The translations under genes were made by a program, and so were the position numbers. From Clostridium sp. AF15-31 (GTDB lineage Bacteria > Bacillota > Clostridia > Lachnospirales > Lachnospiraceae), in NCBI RefSeq assembly GCF_003461625.1, contig NZ_QTXL01000001.1, positions 310,001-374,000 on the forward strand: 64,000 nucleotides of DNA. The letters are read 5' to 3'. Below the pieces are notes generated by a model. The model did not search any database. It saw only the letters and a program-made list of their open reading frames with translations, and was not told the origin of the DNA. Positions 16,485-24,269 of this stretch are shown here, piece by piece. The first letter of the stretch is position 1. Each line of letters begins with the position of its first letter.

Positions 16485-17851
16485 TAGCGGAAAGGTCTGG
16501 TGCGAAATTCATTCCAGACCATGAAAATGGCGACCACTCCGGCAAGTCCATCGGCGATAGGGCCGGAATACATAATGCCATCAATGCCCATAAATAGCGG
16601 CAGAATAATTAATAATGGGAGAAGGAACAGGATCTGTCTGGTTAATGACAGGAATGTTCCTTTTTTCGGTTTGCCGATCGATGTAAAGAAGTTCGAAGTG
16701 ATCGGCTGCATAAAGTTTATAAACGTAAAGAACAGAAAAATACGAAAATAGCTGATCGAAAACTGGAAGTAGCTTTCGGAGCCATTTCCGAAAATGGATA
16801 TGATCTGCCTTGGCACAAACTGGAACAACAGAAATGCAATGAGCGCGATCACAAATCCACAGGTAGAGGCGAACAGATAGGCAGACTTTACCCGTTTGTA
16901 TTTTCCTGCACCGTAGTTATAGCTGGTGATTGGCTGTAAGCCTTGTGATATACCGATAATCAGAGATAGAAATACCTGATTTACTTTTGTGATAATTCCG
17001 GCACAGGCGATAGGGATTGCTTCGCCATAGATGGAAAGGGAGCCATAGTATTTGAGAGATTTGTTCATAATGATCTGTACGATCATCATGGCAAGCTGGT
17101 TGCTGCAAGGAGCAGTACCAAGGGATGAAACTCTCGCTATGATCGATCTGCTGATGCGGAGATGTTCTTTTCTTATCGTTACAGTCTTGCAGTGGGATAA
17201 AAACCAGATGACAAGACCGGCGGAGATTACCTGACCGATAACGGTTGCGATGGCTGCACCTGCCATACCCATCTGGAGAACGGATACAAACAGTGCATCT
17301 AAGATCGTATTGATCACGGCTCCGGTGAGGTTACAGATCATGCTGATCTTCGGTCTCCCATCAGCCCGGATCAGATGACCGCTTCCGGTTGTGAGGATCA
17401 GAAAAGGAAATCCGATTGCAACAATGCCTGTGTAAGTTTTTGCATAGGAAAGTACATTGTCGGGAGATCCAAAGAAGTGGAGCAGAGGCTCTAAGAACAG
17501 CAGGGTGATCGTAGTTAAAATCACACCACAGCCAAAGAGCATAACAGCGGAATTGCCGATATAATAAACAGCTTTTTCCTTTTCTCCTTTTCCCATAGCC
17601 AGGTTAAAAGCAGATGCGCCGCCGATGCCGAACAGCAGAGCGATCGCGATACAGGATATGGAAAGTGGAAATGAAATATTGGTCGCAGCATTACCAAGTT
17701 CGCCGACATTTCGCCCAATGAAAAACTGGTCAACAATGTTATAAAGAGAGCTAACCAGCATGGCTACTATACTTGGAATGGCAAATTGCATTAATAATTT
17801 TTTTACGGGCTGAGAGCCGAGAGGATTTTCATTTGTTGTCTGTGTATTCAT
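16484..17851 (-). CDS. MATE-family multidrug/Na+ antiporter (first of three)
   Basis: A 455-residue integral membrane protein with about 12 hydrophobic segments and the MATE hallmark near the N-terminus (QFAIPSIVAMLVSSLYNIVDQFFIG). These proteins export cationic drugs or metabolites in exchange for Na+ or H+. The start is ATG 17851, with AGGGA about 10 nt upstream. It is the last gene of a three-gene minus-strand operon, 15 bp after the YunG-DHFR fusion. Substrate is unknown. The DHFR neighbour makes folate analogues or antifolates a conceivable but unsupported cargo. Confidence 0.9.
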   Translation of the reverse strand: MNTQTTNENPLGSQPVKKLLMQFAIPSIVAMLVSSLYNIVDQFFIGRNVGELGNAATNISFPLSISCIAIALLFGIGGASAFNLAMGKGEKEKAVYYIGNSAVMLFGCGVILTTITLLFLEPLLHFFGSPDNVLSYAKTYTGIVAIGFPFLILTTGSGHLIRADGRPKISMICNLTGAVINTILDALFVSVLQMGMAGAAIATVIGQVISAGLVIWFLSHCKTVTIRKEHLRISRSIIARVSSLGTAPCSNQLAMMIVQIIMNKSLKYYGSLSIYGEAIPIACAGIITKVNQVFLSLIIGISQGLQPITSYNYGAGKYKRVKSAYLFASTCGFVIALIAFLLFQFVPRQIISIFGNGSESYFQFSISYFRIFLFFTFINFMQPITSNFFTSIGKPKKGTFLSLTRQILFLLPLLIILPLFMGIDGIMYSGPIADGLAGVVAIFMVWNEFRTRPFR

Positions 17852-17866
17852 GTGGGTTGTCCCTGT

Positions 17867-18835
17867 TTACAGTTTCTTGCGGGTGTAGGTCATACGGGTA
17901 AATGTAATGTCGTCACCGCCGGATTCACCGGTTGTAATATCGAATTCATCTGCGTTGAATTCTGGGAAGAAGACATCTCCGTTTTCAACGACAGTATCAA
18001 CTTCTGTGATATACATGGTATCAACCAGTGGAAGTGCCTCTTTGAACAGACCATATCCACCGGAGATATAGACATTTCCCTCTTTTACAGAATCAAGAGC
18101 TTCCTGTAAAGAATGAACGGTAAGCAGGTTTTCACCGGAGTAATTGACAGTATTTGATACAACGATATTCATTCGGTTCGGGAGAGGATGTCCGATCTCT
18201 TCATATGACTTACGTCCCATAACCACAGTATTCCCTGTTGTCAGTTCTTTAAACTGTTTCTGTTCTCCTTTGATCCGCCATGGGATCTGTCCATTTTTTC
18301 CAATTACATTATTTTTTGAACGAGCAACGATTAAACCTATCATAGTCCGGGTTCCTTTCTGTGGTATTTTTGTTCCTTTAGCATACTTGGTTTCACAGGA
18401 ATCGTCAAGCGAGCGTTCCAACTGCTGTTTCAGATATTCATATCTCTGGTATTTTTCTTCCTTTGCAAAATGTATCTCCCGGAATTGTTCCGGATTATTT
18501 TCATAAGAAAGAACCTCGTCACCAAATTGTTCACTTGTCAGGTCAAAGATATGACCGTCGATATCGTTATAGCAATGATAGTTTCCGCCGGGACGCAAGA
18601 TGCCATACACCTTGCCGCCAAAGATGTCCTGAACCAGAAATGCTGTGATAGAACATTGCCCCAAGGTTTTATTCTCCGGTGTCCAGCCATCACGTAGTCT
18701 TGGTGCGCAAGTATCAGCGCACCAGATATCAGATAATCTGTCATACAGATCCTGTGGTGTATGGATTCCTTTATACTTGTTTGTTATGGCAGAAACGGTT
18801 GCCTGTTCCCAACCGTAGAAGTTGTAGGTCTTCAT
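17867..18835 (-). CDS. YunG-like domain fused to dihydrofolate reductase
   Basis: About 322 residues with two domains. Residues 1-130 resemble YunG-type small proteins: CSITAFLVQDIFGGKVYGIL, then GGNYHCYNDIDGHIFDLTSEQF, with Cys and His residues placed as in a papain/transglutaminase-like fold. Residues 165-322 form a dihydrofolate reductase: MIGLIVARSKNNVIGKNGQI, PWRIKGEQKQFKELT with an acidic residue at the catalytic position, VVMGRKSYEEIG and VYISGGYGLF. DHFR makes tetrahydrofolate with NADPH. ATG 18835 is chosen because GAGGAG lies about 10 nt upstream, whereas ATG 18853 overlaps that site. An internal ATG at 18343 has AAAGGAAC 7 nt upstream, so free DHFR may also be made. Confidence 0.85.
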   Translation of the reverse strand: MKTYNFYGWEQATVSAITNKYKGIHTPQDLYDRLSDIWCADTCAPRLRDGWTPENKTLGQCSITAFLVQDIFGGKVYGILRPGGNYHCYNDIDGHIFDLTSEQFGDEVLSYENNPEQFREIHFAKEEKYQRYEYLKQQLERSLDDSCETKYAKGTKIPQKGTRTMIGLIVARSKNNVIGKNGQIPWRIKGEQKQFKELTTGNTVVMGRKSYEEIGHPLPNRMNIVVSNTVNYSGENLLTVHSLQEALDSVKEGNVYISGGYGLFKEALPLVDTMYITEVDTVVENGDVFFPEFNADEFDITTGESGGDDITFTRMTYTRKKL

Positions 18836-18902
18836 TTTCAAATATCTCCTCATTTGCTATTGAATGAAATGTGTTGCTTTTGTTTGGATTTATAAATGAT
18901 AT

Positions 18903-19454
18903 TTATAGTATGCGTTTCAGTTTGCAGTTCTCGATTCCTGCGCTCCAGAATTTTGACAGCGGGATCCCTTTGACCTGACAGATGATACTGGAATTCATAG
19001 CTCCATGTCCGACGATCAGGACATCTTTTCCTTCGTCTAATTGTGGTTTTACAACCTCTTTTAGGAATTCTCCTGTTCTCGCAAATAGCTGTTCAAAGCT
19101 TTCTCCACCATCCTTTGGAACTTTATAGTTTGCCGGATCAAGAAAGAGATCTTTTATTGGACAGCCGGGAGTAGTCACGCAGTTTGCAGTTCCTTCATAG
19201 CTGCCAAAGCTCATTTCTTTTAACCGGTCGTCCGTTATGATCGGAATGTTCCGCCCTTTTAATACGATCTCGGCTGTTTCCTTTGCTCGGATAAGGGGAG
19301 AGCAGTAGCAGATATCAAAATGGATATCGGCATATTCTGTTCTGGCATGCTCCGCCATCTGGCGTCCTTCTTCATTTAATGGAATGTCTGTCCGCCCTTG
19401 TAGTTTCCGCATGGCATTCCAGTCTGTTTTTCCATGTCGCATGATGTATAACAT
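18903..19454 (-). CDS. Histidine phosphatase family protein (phosphoglycerate mutase-like)
   Basis: A 183-residue cytosolic phosphatase. The N-terminal RHG motif (MLYIMRHGKTDWNAMRKLQG) carries the phospho-accepting His. Further signature residues are the CSPLIRAKETAEI Arg and the VGHGAMN His near the C-terminus. The start is ATG 19454 with CAGGAGA 8 nt upstream. It is the first gene of the minus-strand operon with the YunG-DHFR fusion and a MATE exporter. Substrates in this family range from alpha-ribazole phosphate and sugar phosphates to phosphoglycerate; none can be assigned here. Confidence 0.9.
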   Translation of the reverse strand: MLYIMRHGKTDWNAMRKLQGRTDIPLNEEGRQMAEHARTEYADIHFDICYCSPLIRAKETAEIVLKGRNIPIITDDRLKEMSFGSYEGTANCVTTPGCPIKDLFLDPANYKVPKDGGESFEQLFARTGEFLKEVVKPQLDEGKDVLIVGHGAMNSSIICQVKGIPLSKFWSAGIENCKLKRIL

Positions 19455-19671
19455 TGTTGTATCTCCTGTGGTTCATTTGAATATTCGGATTGACAAATAG
19501 CATTTCATATAGTAGCATCACTTCATAAAGAAATGGTTTTTTGTCGTGTACAGCCTTATGGCTCAATCGGGTTGCTCGTTTCTTTTTTTATATCTAAAAT
19601 ATCATATAGATATAATTTTTTATCTTCCGAATGTCTGACAATCAGGGATGTATGAAATACATTGTACCTCT

Positions 19672-20091
19672 CTATTTTCCCTGATTCATCATATACTGGT
19701 AATGCAAAGCGTGAATCATATCGATACCACCCAAATTTTGCATTTCTCCAGTGTTTTTCTTCGATGCATTATTTTCATTGATTTGTTTGCATATTTTTAC
19801 TAACTCAAAATATCTTAATAATCTTCTTTTTGTTTCAATGTCAGATGGCGTAAATACTTCGATTATATGCTTTTTATTAAGTAAATAATCTGTCTGAATG
19901 GGTTGCTCTGTTTCTTCCTCATCACAAAGTAAATTCACAAGCGACATGTCAAGAGCCTTACAAATAGTAACTAATGAATCATTAGTTTGAGCTAACGAAA
20001 GAATGAAACTGACAACAAAGGTCATGATAAATACATATAAAGTAGTAATATTAACAATGATTCTATATTTTTTTATAATAGTTCCCTTCAA
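19672..20091 (-). pseudogene. Decayed or divergent XRE-family regulator
   Basis: An AT-rich 139-codon frame. NDSLVTICKALDMSLVNLLC is the last two helices of a Cro/C1 HTH, and IIKKYRIIVNIT resembles helix 1. The stretch between them, where helices 2-3 and the recognition helix belong, is replaced by hydrophobic residues (TLYVFIMTFVVSFILSLAQ). The C-terminal part (HIIEVFTPSDIETKRRLLRY) resembles the tail of the XRE regulator at 982-1323. There is no clear Shine-Dalgarno. The most economical view is a regulator gene whose DNA-binding core has been destroyed. A membrane-inserted variant is possible but less likely. Confidence 0.5.
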
Positions 20092-20153
20092 ATTTCTTAT
20101 CCAACGTCAGACAAAGAAATAATGCTATAATGCTTCTTTGGTGGATTCAAGGA

Positions 20154-20357
20154 AGTTCTGCTCTCGCTTCGCTCACCAGAACAACTGCGTTTCTAAGTTC
20201 AGACTTCGTGCGTTGCACTTGTCTTCTCTAAGAGAACGCAAGTTTCAGCAGTAGCCCGCATCCAATCGTACTTCGTTTTCAACTCGTTCTCTTGGGCGTG
20301 CCTTGCATGGTCCTCCGTAATCTGCTCTCACTTCGCTATGCTCGTGACAGCAGAACT
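20154..20357. repeat. Structured, REP-like intergenic stretch overlapping the rlmD 3' end
   Basis: About 200 bp without a convincing gene. The ends carry the inverted motif AGTTCTGCTSTC (20154-20165 and 20346-20357). Several local hairpins are visible, including GTTCTG/CAGAAC at 20155-20183 and TCCGTA/TACGGA at about 20312-20360. CTTCGCT-type motifs recur within it. The last rlmD codons lie inside the right-hand hairpin, which may help end the rlmD transcript. Confidence 0.5.
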
Positions 20358-21787
20358 ACGGACTCAACATGACCGGTGTGGCCAAATTGGTCGACGACAG
20401 CGACTTTTTCGAGGTGGTAGCCGGCGGGAGTGAGGATGGCGATGTCACGGGCAAGGGTTGCGGGATCGCAGCTTACATAGACAAGCCGTTTTGGATTCAT
20501 CCGGATCAGGGTGTCAAGGAGTACCTTGTCACAGCCTTTTCTTGGTGGATCGACAACGACGACATCTGCCTGGGAACCATCGCCGCCTTTTTCGTAAATG
20601 GCAGGAACGACTTCCTCCGCTTTTCCGGTAAAGAATTCGACGTTGTGGATATCGTTAAGTTCCGCATTTTTACGGGCATCCAAGATTGCCTGAGGAACGA
20701 TCTCCACACCGTATACCTGTTTTGCTTTCTGAGCAAGGAACAGGGAGATGGTTCCGATGCCGCAGTACATATCCCAGACGGTTTCCTCGCCGTTCAGATC
20801 TGCATATTCCAATGCTTTTTCATAAAGTACCTTAGTCTGCACAGGGTTTACCTGATAGAAGGACAGAGGTGAGATCCGGTATTTTACATTGCCGATATAA
20901 TCTGTGATGTATGGACTGCCCCACAGTGTTTTGCAGGTTGGTCCAAGAATCTTATTTGTTTTTTCTGTATTGATGTTCAGGCAGATTGAAGTCATTCCGG
21001 AAATTTTTGTCAGATGGGAGATGAGTTCATCTGCATGAGGTAGTTTTTTTCCATTTACGATGAGACAGACCATAACTTCGCCGGTTGTAAACCCGACACG
21101 GGTCAGAATATGACGTACCAGACCCTGTCCGGTTGTTTCGTTATAAGTGGAAATGTTATATTCCGTGAGAAATGCGCGGATGATCGGCAGAATCTGATCA
21201 TTTACTTCTGCACCGATCGCACAGGTATCGGAATCGATGATCGAATGGGTTCTGCCGGCATAGAAGCCGATCACGATATTGCCGTTTTTATCTCTGCCAA
21301 CCGGAAACTGTGCTTTATTTCGATAGTGGTATGGTTCTTTCATACCATAGATCGGTTCCATCAGAGTATCGGGATTCTCAATCTTGCCGATCCGGCGCAG
21401 ACATTCTCTTACCTTGTTCCATTTGTATTCCAGCTGCTTCTCATAGGAAATGTGCTGAAGACTGCATCCGCCACAGCTCTTTGCGACCGGGCAGACCGGA
21501 GTTACGCGGTAAGGGGATGGTGTGATCAGGCGAACCAGCCGTCCGTAGGCGATCGATTTTTTTGCTTTCATGATCGAGATCTCGGCTACGTCACCGATCA
21601 CTGTATCTTTGACAAATACAGTGATATTCTGCACGTTATTTCCATCTTCGGATGAAGCTTTCGTGGAAATGTCTGTGCCTGTTTTGTTATTTGCTACATC
21701 AGAAAGAGAGAGATGGCCGATGCCTTCTCCCTCATTTCCCATGTCCGTTATTTCTATTGTATATATACTGTTCTTTTTAAGTTCCAT
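20336..21787 (-). CDS. rlmD: 23S rRNA (uracil-C5)-methyltransferase, RlmD/RumA family
   Basis: A 483-residue SAM-dependent m5U methyltransferase with an iron-sulfur cluster. An N-terminal TRAM domain is followed by CPVAKSCGGC (three of the four cluster Cys), then the methyltransferase fold with VWDMYCGIGTISLFLAQKA, VVDPPRKGC and the catalytic VSCDPATLARD. The TRAM domain carries an unusual roughly 30-residue hydrophilic insert (after GHLSLSDVANNKTG). The start is ATG 21787, since the TRAM domain begins at once (KKNSIYTIEITDMGNEGEGI). AAAGGA lies about 15 nt upstream, a long spacing. Firmicutes often have two paralogs (RlmD, RlmCD); target site U1939 or U747 is not certain. Confidence 0.9.
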   Translation of the reverse strand: MELKKNSIYTIEITDMGNEGEGIGHLSLSDVANNKTGTDISTKASSEDGNNVQNITVFVKDTVIGDVAEISIMKAKKSIAYGRLVRLITPSPYRVTPVCPVAKSCGGCSLQHISYEKQLEYKWNKVRECLRRIGKIENPDTLMEPIYGMKEPYHYRNKAQFPVGRDKNGNIVIGFYAGRTHSIIDSDTCAIGAEVNDQILPIIRAFLTEYNISTYNETTGQGLVRHILTRVGFTTGEVMVCLIVNGKKLPHADELISHLTKISGMTSICLNINTEKTNKILGPTCKTLWGSPYITDYIGNVKYRISPLSFYQVNPVQTKVLYEKALEYADLNGEETVWDMYCGIGTISLFLAQKAKQVYGVEIVPQAILDARKNAELNDIHNVEFFTGKAEEVVPAIYEKGGDGSQADVVVVDPPRKGCDKVLLDTLIRMNPKRLVYVSCDPATLARDIAILTPAGYHLEKVAVVDQFGHTGHVESVVLLSRA

Positions 21788-21806
21788 AAAATAAATATCG
21801 TATCCT

Positions 21807-22748
21807 TTATTTTGTAGATCTGCGGATATTACTTTCTATCATTTTATTGTAACCAAGCCAGCCGGTCTCGTCCTTGCTGTCTAATGCTTCCATGAATGTC
21901 TGGATCTTGGCATCTGTATTATCGGCAAATGATAATGCAAGTGCTTCGATCAGGGCAGGCTTTTTTGGAGAGCCGTATTCCAGTTCGCCGTGGTGGGCGA
22001 GGATACAGTGCTCCAGTTCGTTTGCTTCCTTTGCAGGAAATTCCGGAACAGAATCACGGATCTTGTCGCGGATCATCATAGTACCCATTACGATGTGACC
22101 AAGTAACTGACCGGAATCTGTGTAATCGTTTTCCGGGAATGTTGAAAGCTCATAGACCTTGCCGATGTCATGAAGCATGGCAGCAGTCAGGAGCAGGTCA
22201 CGATTTAAGATCGGGTAGTATGTAGTGTAGTAGTCACACATGCTGGTAACTGCCAGAGTGTGCTCTAACAGACCACCGACAAATCCATGATGAATGGATT
22301 TGGCAGCCGAATGCTTTTTGAATTCTTTTGCAAGAGCTTTGTCCTCTACAAAGAAGCTTTCCAGAAGCTTTTTGTAGTAAGGCTTTTCGATCGTTGCGAT
22401 AATGCCAAGCAGCTTGTCAAACATTTCATCGACATTTTTCTTCGTGCATGGCATATAGTCGTTGATATCGTATTCCCCTTCTTCAGCGATACGGATCTTC
22501 TTAATTGTCAACTGGAGAGTGTTGTTAAATGAGGTAACCTGACCGTCAACCTTAACATAGTTCATGGATTCAAAATGTCCAATTCCGCTGTTTAGTTCCC
22601 AGATCTTACCATCCATTGTTCCGCTGGCATCTACCAGCTGCAGAGAATAGTAGGATTTACCTGATTTTGTCTTTCCTGTGATCTTGTTTTTGCAGAGGTA
22701 AACCTCTGAAACCATTTCGCCTTCGCGAAGCTCGTGTATATATCTCAT
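21807..22748 (-). CDS. yhaM: 3'-5' exoribonuclease YhaM family (OB + HD domains)
   Basis: About 313 residues. An N-terminal OB-fold nucleic acid-binding domain (GKSYYSLQLVDASGTMDGKI) is followed by an HD domain (HHGFVGGLLEHTLAVTSMCD, AAMLHDIGKVYEL, CILAHHGELEYGSP). This matches Bacillus YhaM, a Mn2+-dependent 3'-5' exonuclease acting on RNA and single-stranded DNA. The frame runs back to 22829, inside upp, but AGGAAGG 9 nt before ATG 22748 and the family N-terminus (MRYIHELREGEMV) fix the start. It lies 16 bp after upp, in the same operon. Confidence 0.9.
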   Translation of the reverse strand: MRYIHELREGEMVSEVYLCKNKITGKTKSGKSYYSLQLVDASGTMDGKIWELNSGIGHFESMNYVKVDGQVTSFNNTLQLTIKKIRIAEEGEYDINDYMPCTKKNVDEMFDKLLGIIATIEKPYYKKLLESFFVEDKALAKEFKKHSAAKSIHHGFVGGLLEHTLAVTSMCDYYTTYYPILNRDLLLTAAMLHDIGKVYELSTFPENDYTDSGQLLGHIVMGTMMIRDKIRDSVPEFPAKEANELEHCILAHHGELEYGSPKKPALIEALALSFADNTDAKIQTFMEALDSKDETGWLGYNKMIESNIRRSTK

Positions 22749-22764
22749 AATGTAAGCCTTCCTG

Positions 22765-23394
22765 TTATTTAGTTCCGAAAATTCTGTCGCCGGCATCACC
22801 GAGACCCGGGCAGATGTAAGCATTTTCATTTAAGCATCTGTCAAGCTGACCAACATAGATCTGGATGTCCGGGTGATCCTTCTGAAGTCTTTCCAGACCT
22901 TCGGGAGCAGCGATGATACACATGAATTTGATATTCTTGCCGCCGTGCTGTTTGATAAATGAAACAGCTTCGGAACCGGAACCGCCGGTTGCTAACATTG
23001 GATCAACAACAAGGATTGTTCTCTGCTCGATAGGATCCGGCAGTTTACAATAATATTCATGCGGCTCGTGTGTCTTCGGGTCTCTGTAGAGCCCGATGTG
23101 TCCAACCTTTGCTGATGGAACCAGAGCAAGGATGCCGCTTACCATGCCAAGCCCGGCACGGAGGATCGGTACAACTGCCATCTTCTTACCTGAGATCATA
23201 GGAGATTTGCAGGTTTCAATCGGAGTCTTGATCTCTACATCTTCTGTAGGCAGATCACGAAGTGCTTCGTAGCCCATAAGCATAGCGATTTCTTCTACAA
23301 GTGTACGGAATTCATTTGTTCCGGTGTTCTCGTTTCTTAACATTGATATTTTGTGTTTGATCAAAGGATGATTCATAATTGTGACATTACTCAT
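22765..23394 (-). CDS. upp: Uracil phosphoribosyltransferase
   Basis: A 209-residue pyrimidine salvage enzyme: uracil + PRPP gives UMP. The PRPP loop [16 protein letters not shown] and the uracil-binding C-terminus [17 protein letters not shown] are present, and the length is standard. The start is ATG 23394, with AAGGGG upstream. It is followed by yhaM 16 bp downstream. The only promoter hint is a TAGAAT -10 about 40 bp upstream. Confidence 0.97.
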   Translation of the reverse strand: MSNVTIMNHPLIKHKISMLRNENTGTNEFRTLVEEIAMLMGYEALRDLPTEDVEIKTPIETCKSPMISGKKMAVVPILRAGLGMVSGILALVPSAKVGHIGLYRDPKTHEPHEYYCKLPDPIEQRTILVVDPMLATGGSGSEAVSFIKQHGGKNIKFMCIIAAPEGLERLQKDHPDIQIYVGQLDRCLNENAYICPGLGDAGDRIFGTK

Positions 23395-23510
23395 ATCGGT
23401 AACCCCTTTTCGTAAAATTTTTAACTGTGTATAATTCTACCATAAGACAACAGGAAATTAAACCCTGCGATACCGGAAAAATCAACGGAAATCATTTCAG
23501 ACAGACATAA

Positions 23511-23587
23511 AAAATCATCGACCGCGCCAACAGAACAGTTTTTAGAATGATCAGGAAAAACTGTCGGTCGGCAGGACCGATGATTTT
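23511..23587 (-). terminator. Intrinsic terminator after the transglutaminase-like gene
   Basis: The outer stem AAAATCATCG/CGATGATTTT (23511-23520 with 23578-23587) encloses an inner 9-bp hairpin ACAGTTTTT/AAAAACTGT. On the minus strand the stem ends in a T-run. It separates 23601-24206 from upp. Confidence 0.75.
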
Positions 23588-23600
23588 GTAAAATATAATA

Positions 23601-24206
23601 TTAATCGTTGTAGTCCGGCAGATCGTTATAGTACATTTTGATCGCATTTGTGCTCTTTTCCAGAACTGCCATTGTCGATGGAAGAGGAACCGCGATCAGA
23701 TCGTCGAATTCAAATTCACCAAGCTCCGGTCGGATCTCATATCCAAGATTTCGTTCGTTGATCGAGAAATCAGCTTGAAACTGGTAATTGTTTCCTCTGG
23801 CGTCCAAGCGGATCCATTTCTTGACATCCGGTTCAAATACTGCATTCAGTGCATGAAGTGCCAGCTTGTTATCATATGTGAATCGTTTGATCCTCTGGTA
23901 GCAGAATCCGGTGTAAATACCATTTGCACGCATCAGTGCGGCTAACAGATTTGCCTTTGAATAGCTGATACCGGTTTTCTTTTCCAGAACATCTGATGCA
24001 GAGATCGTGATCGTGGAATCTTTGGCGTCCCAGGTGTGATCAATTTCATCTCTGACAAAATAATATATGGTTTCTATTTTTTCGTAAACAGATCTGCAGT
24101 TTTTGGTAAGATCCATAGCCTTCTCCATAACCATGGGATTGTCGAAATCGACATATTTATCATACTGTAGATATGCTGCATCCCTATTTCTCTGTATTAG
24201 CTTCAT
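23601..24206 (-). CDS. Transglutaminase-like superfamily protein with Ser in place of the catalytic Cys
   Basis: A 201-residue protein with the transglutaminase/cysteine-protease core: IYYFVRDEIDHTWD, then SYSKANLLAALMRANGIYTG, HALNAVF and WIRLDARGN. In this family the triad is Cys-His-Asp. Here His118 and Asp135 are in place, but residue 81, where Cys is expected (G-x-C-x-x-K/F-A), is Ser (AGC, one base from TGC). It may therefore be catalytically dead or use Ser. The start is ATG 24206 with GGGAGGT 5 nt upstream. Function is unknown. Confidence 0.75.
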   Translation of the reverse strand: MKLIQRNRDAAYLQYDKYVDFDNPMVMEKAMDLTKNCRSVYEKIETIYYFVRDEIDHTWDAKDSTITISASDVLEKKTGISYSKANLLAALMRANGIYTGFCYQRIKRFTYDNKLALHALNAVFEPDVKKWIRLDARGNNYQFQADFSINERNLGYEIRPELGEFEFDDLIAVPLPSTMAVLEKSTNAIKMYYNDLPDYND

Positions 24207-24269
24207 GTTTACCTCCCAAAAGTATTACAAGTAAGATAAATGACAGAGGACCAATCTCTGAAACTCCAG

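Larger units (their letters stand above)
16207..16485. repeat. Long imperfect inverted repeat (palindrome) between convergent genes
   Basis: The left segment 16245-16284 and right segment 16410-16448 are inverted copies with one substitution and one indel over 40 nt. The outer ends 16207-16219 and 16473-16485 (AAAGAGGTTGTTG) also match exactly, so the duplicated unit is about 80 bp with a diverged middle. The interior continues to pair: GTTTGCAC (about 16308-16315) with GTGCAAAT (16383-16390), then AGCA/TGCT, GCCCA/TGGGC and ACCC/GGGT around a GTAA loop. RNA from either strand would form a near-continuous hairpin. Confidence 0.85.

Noticed and set aside
19600-19680. Terminator candidates (ATATCTA/TAGATAT and AATCAGGGA/TCCCTGATT)
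   Set aside because: The stems are real, but the first is followed by a T-run only on the strand with no upstream gene, and the second has no T-run, so neither is called.
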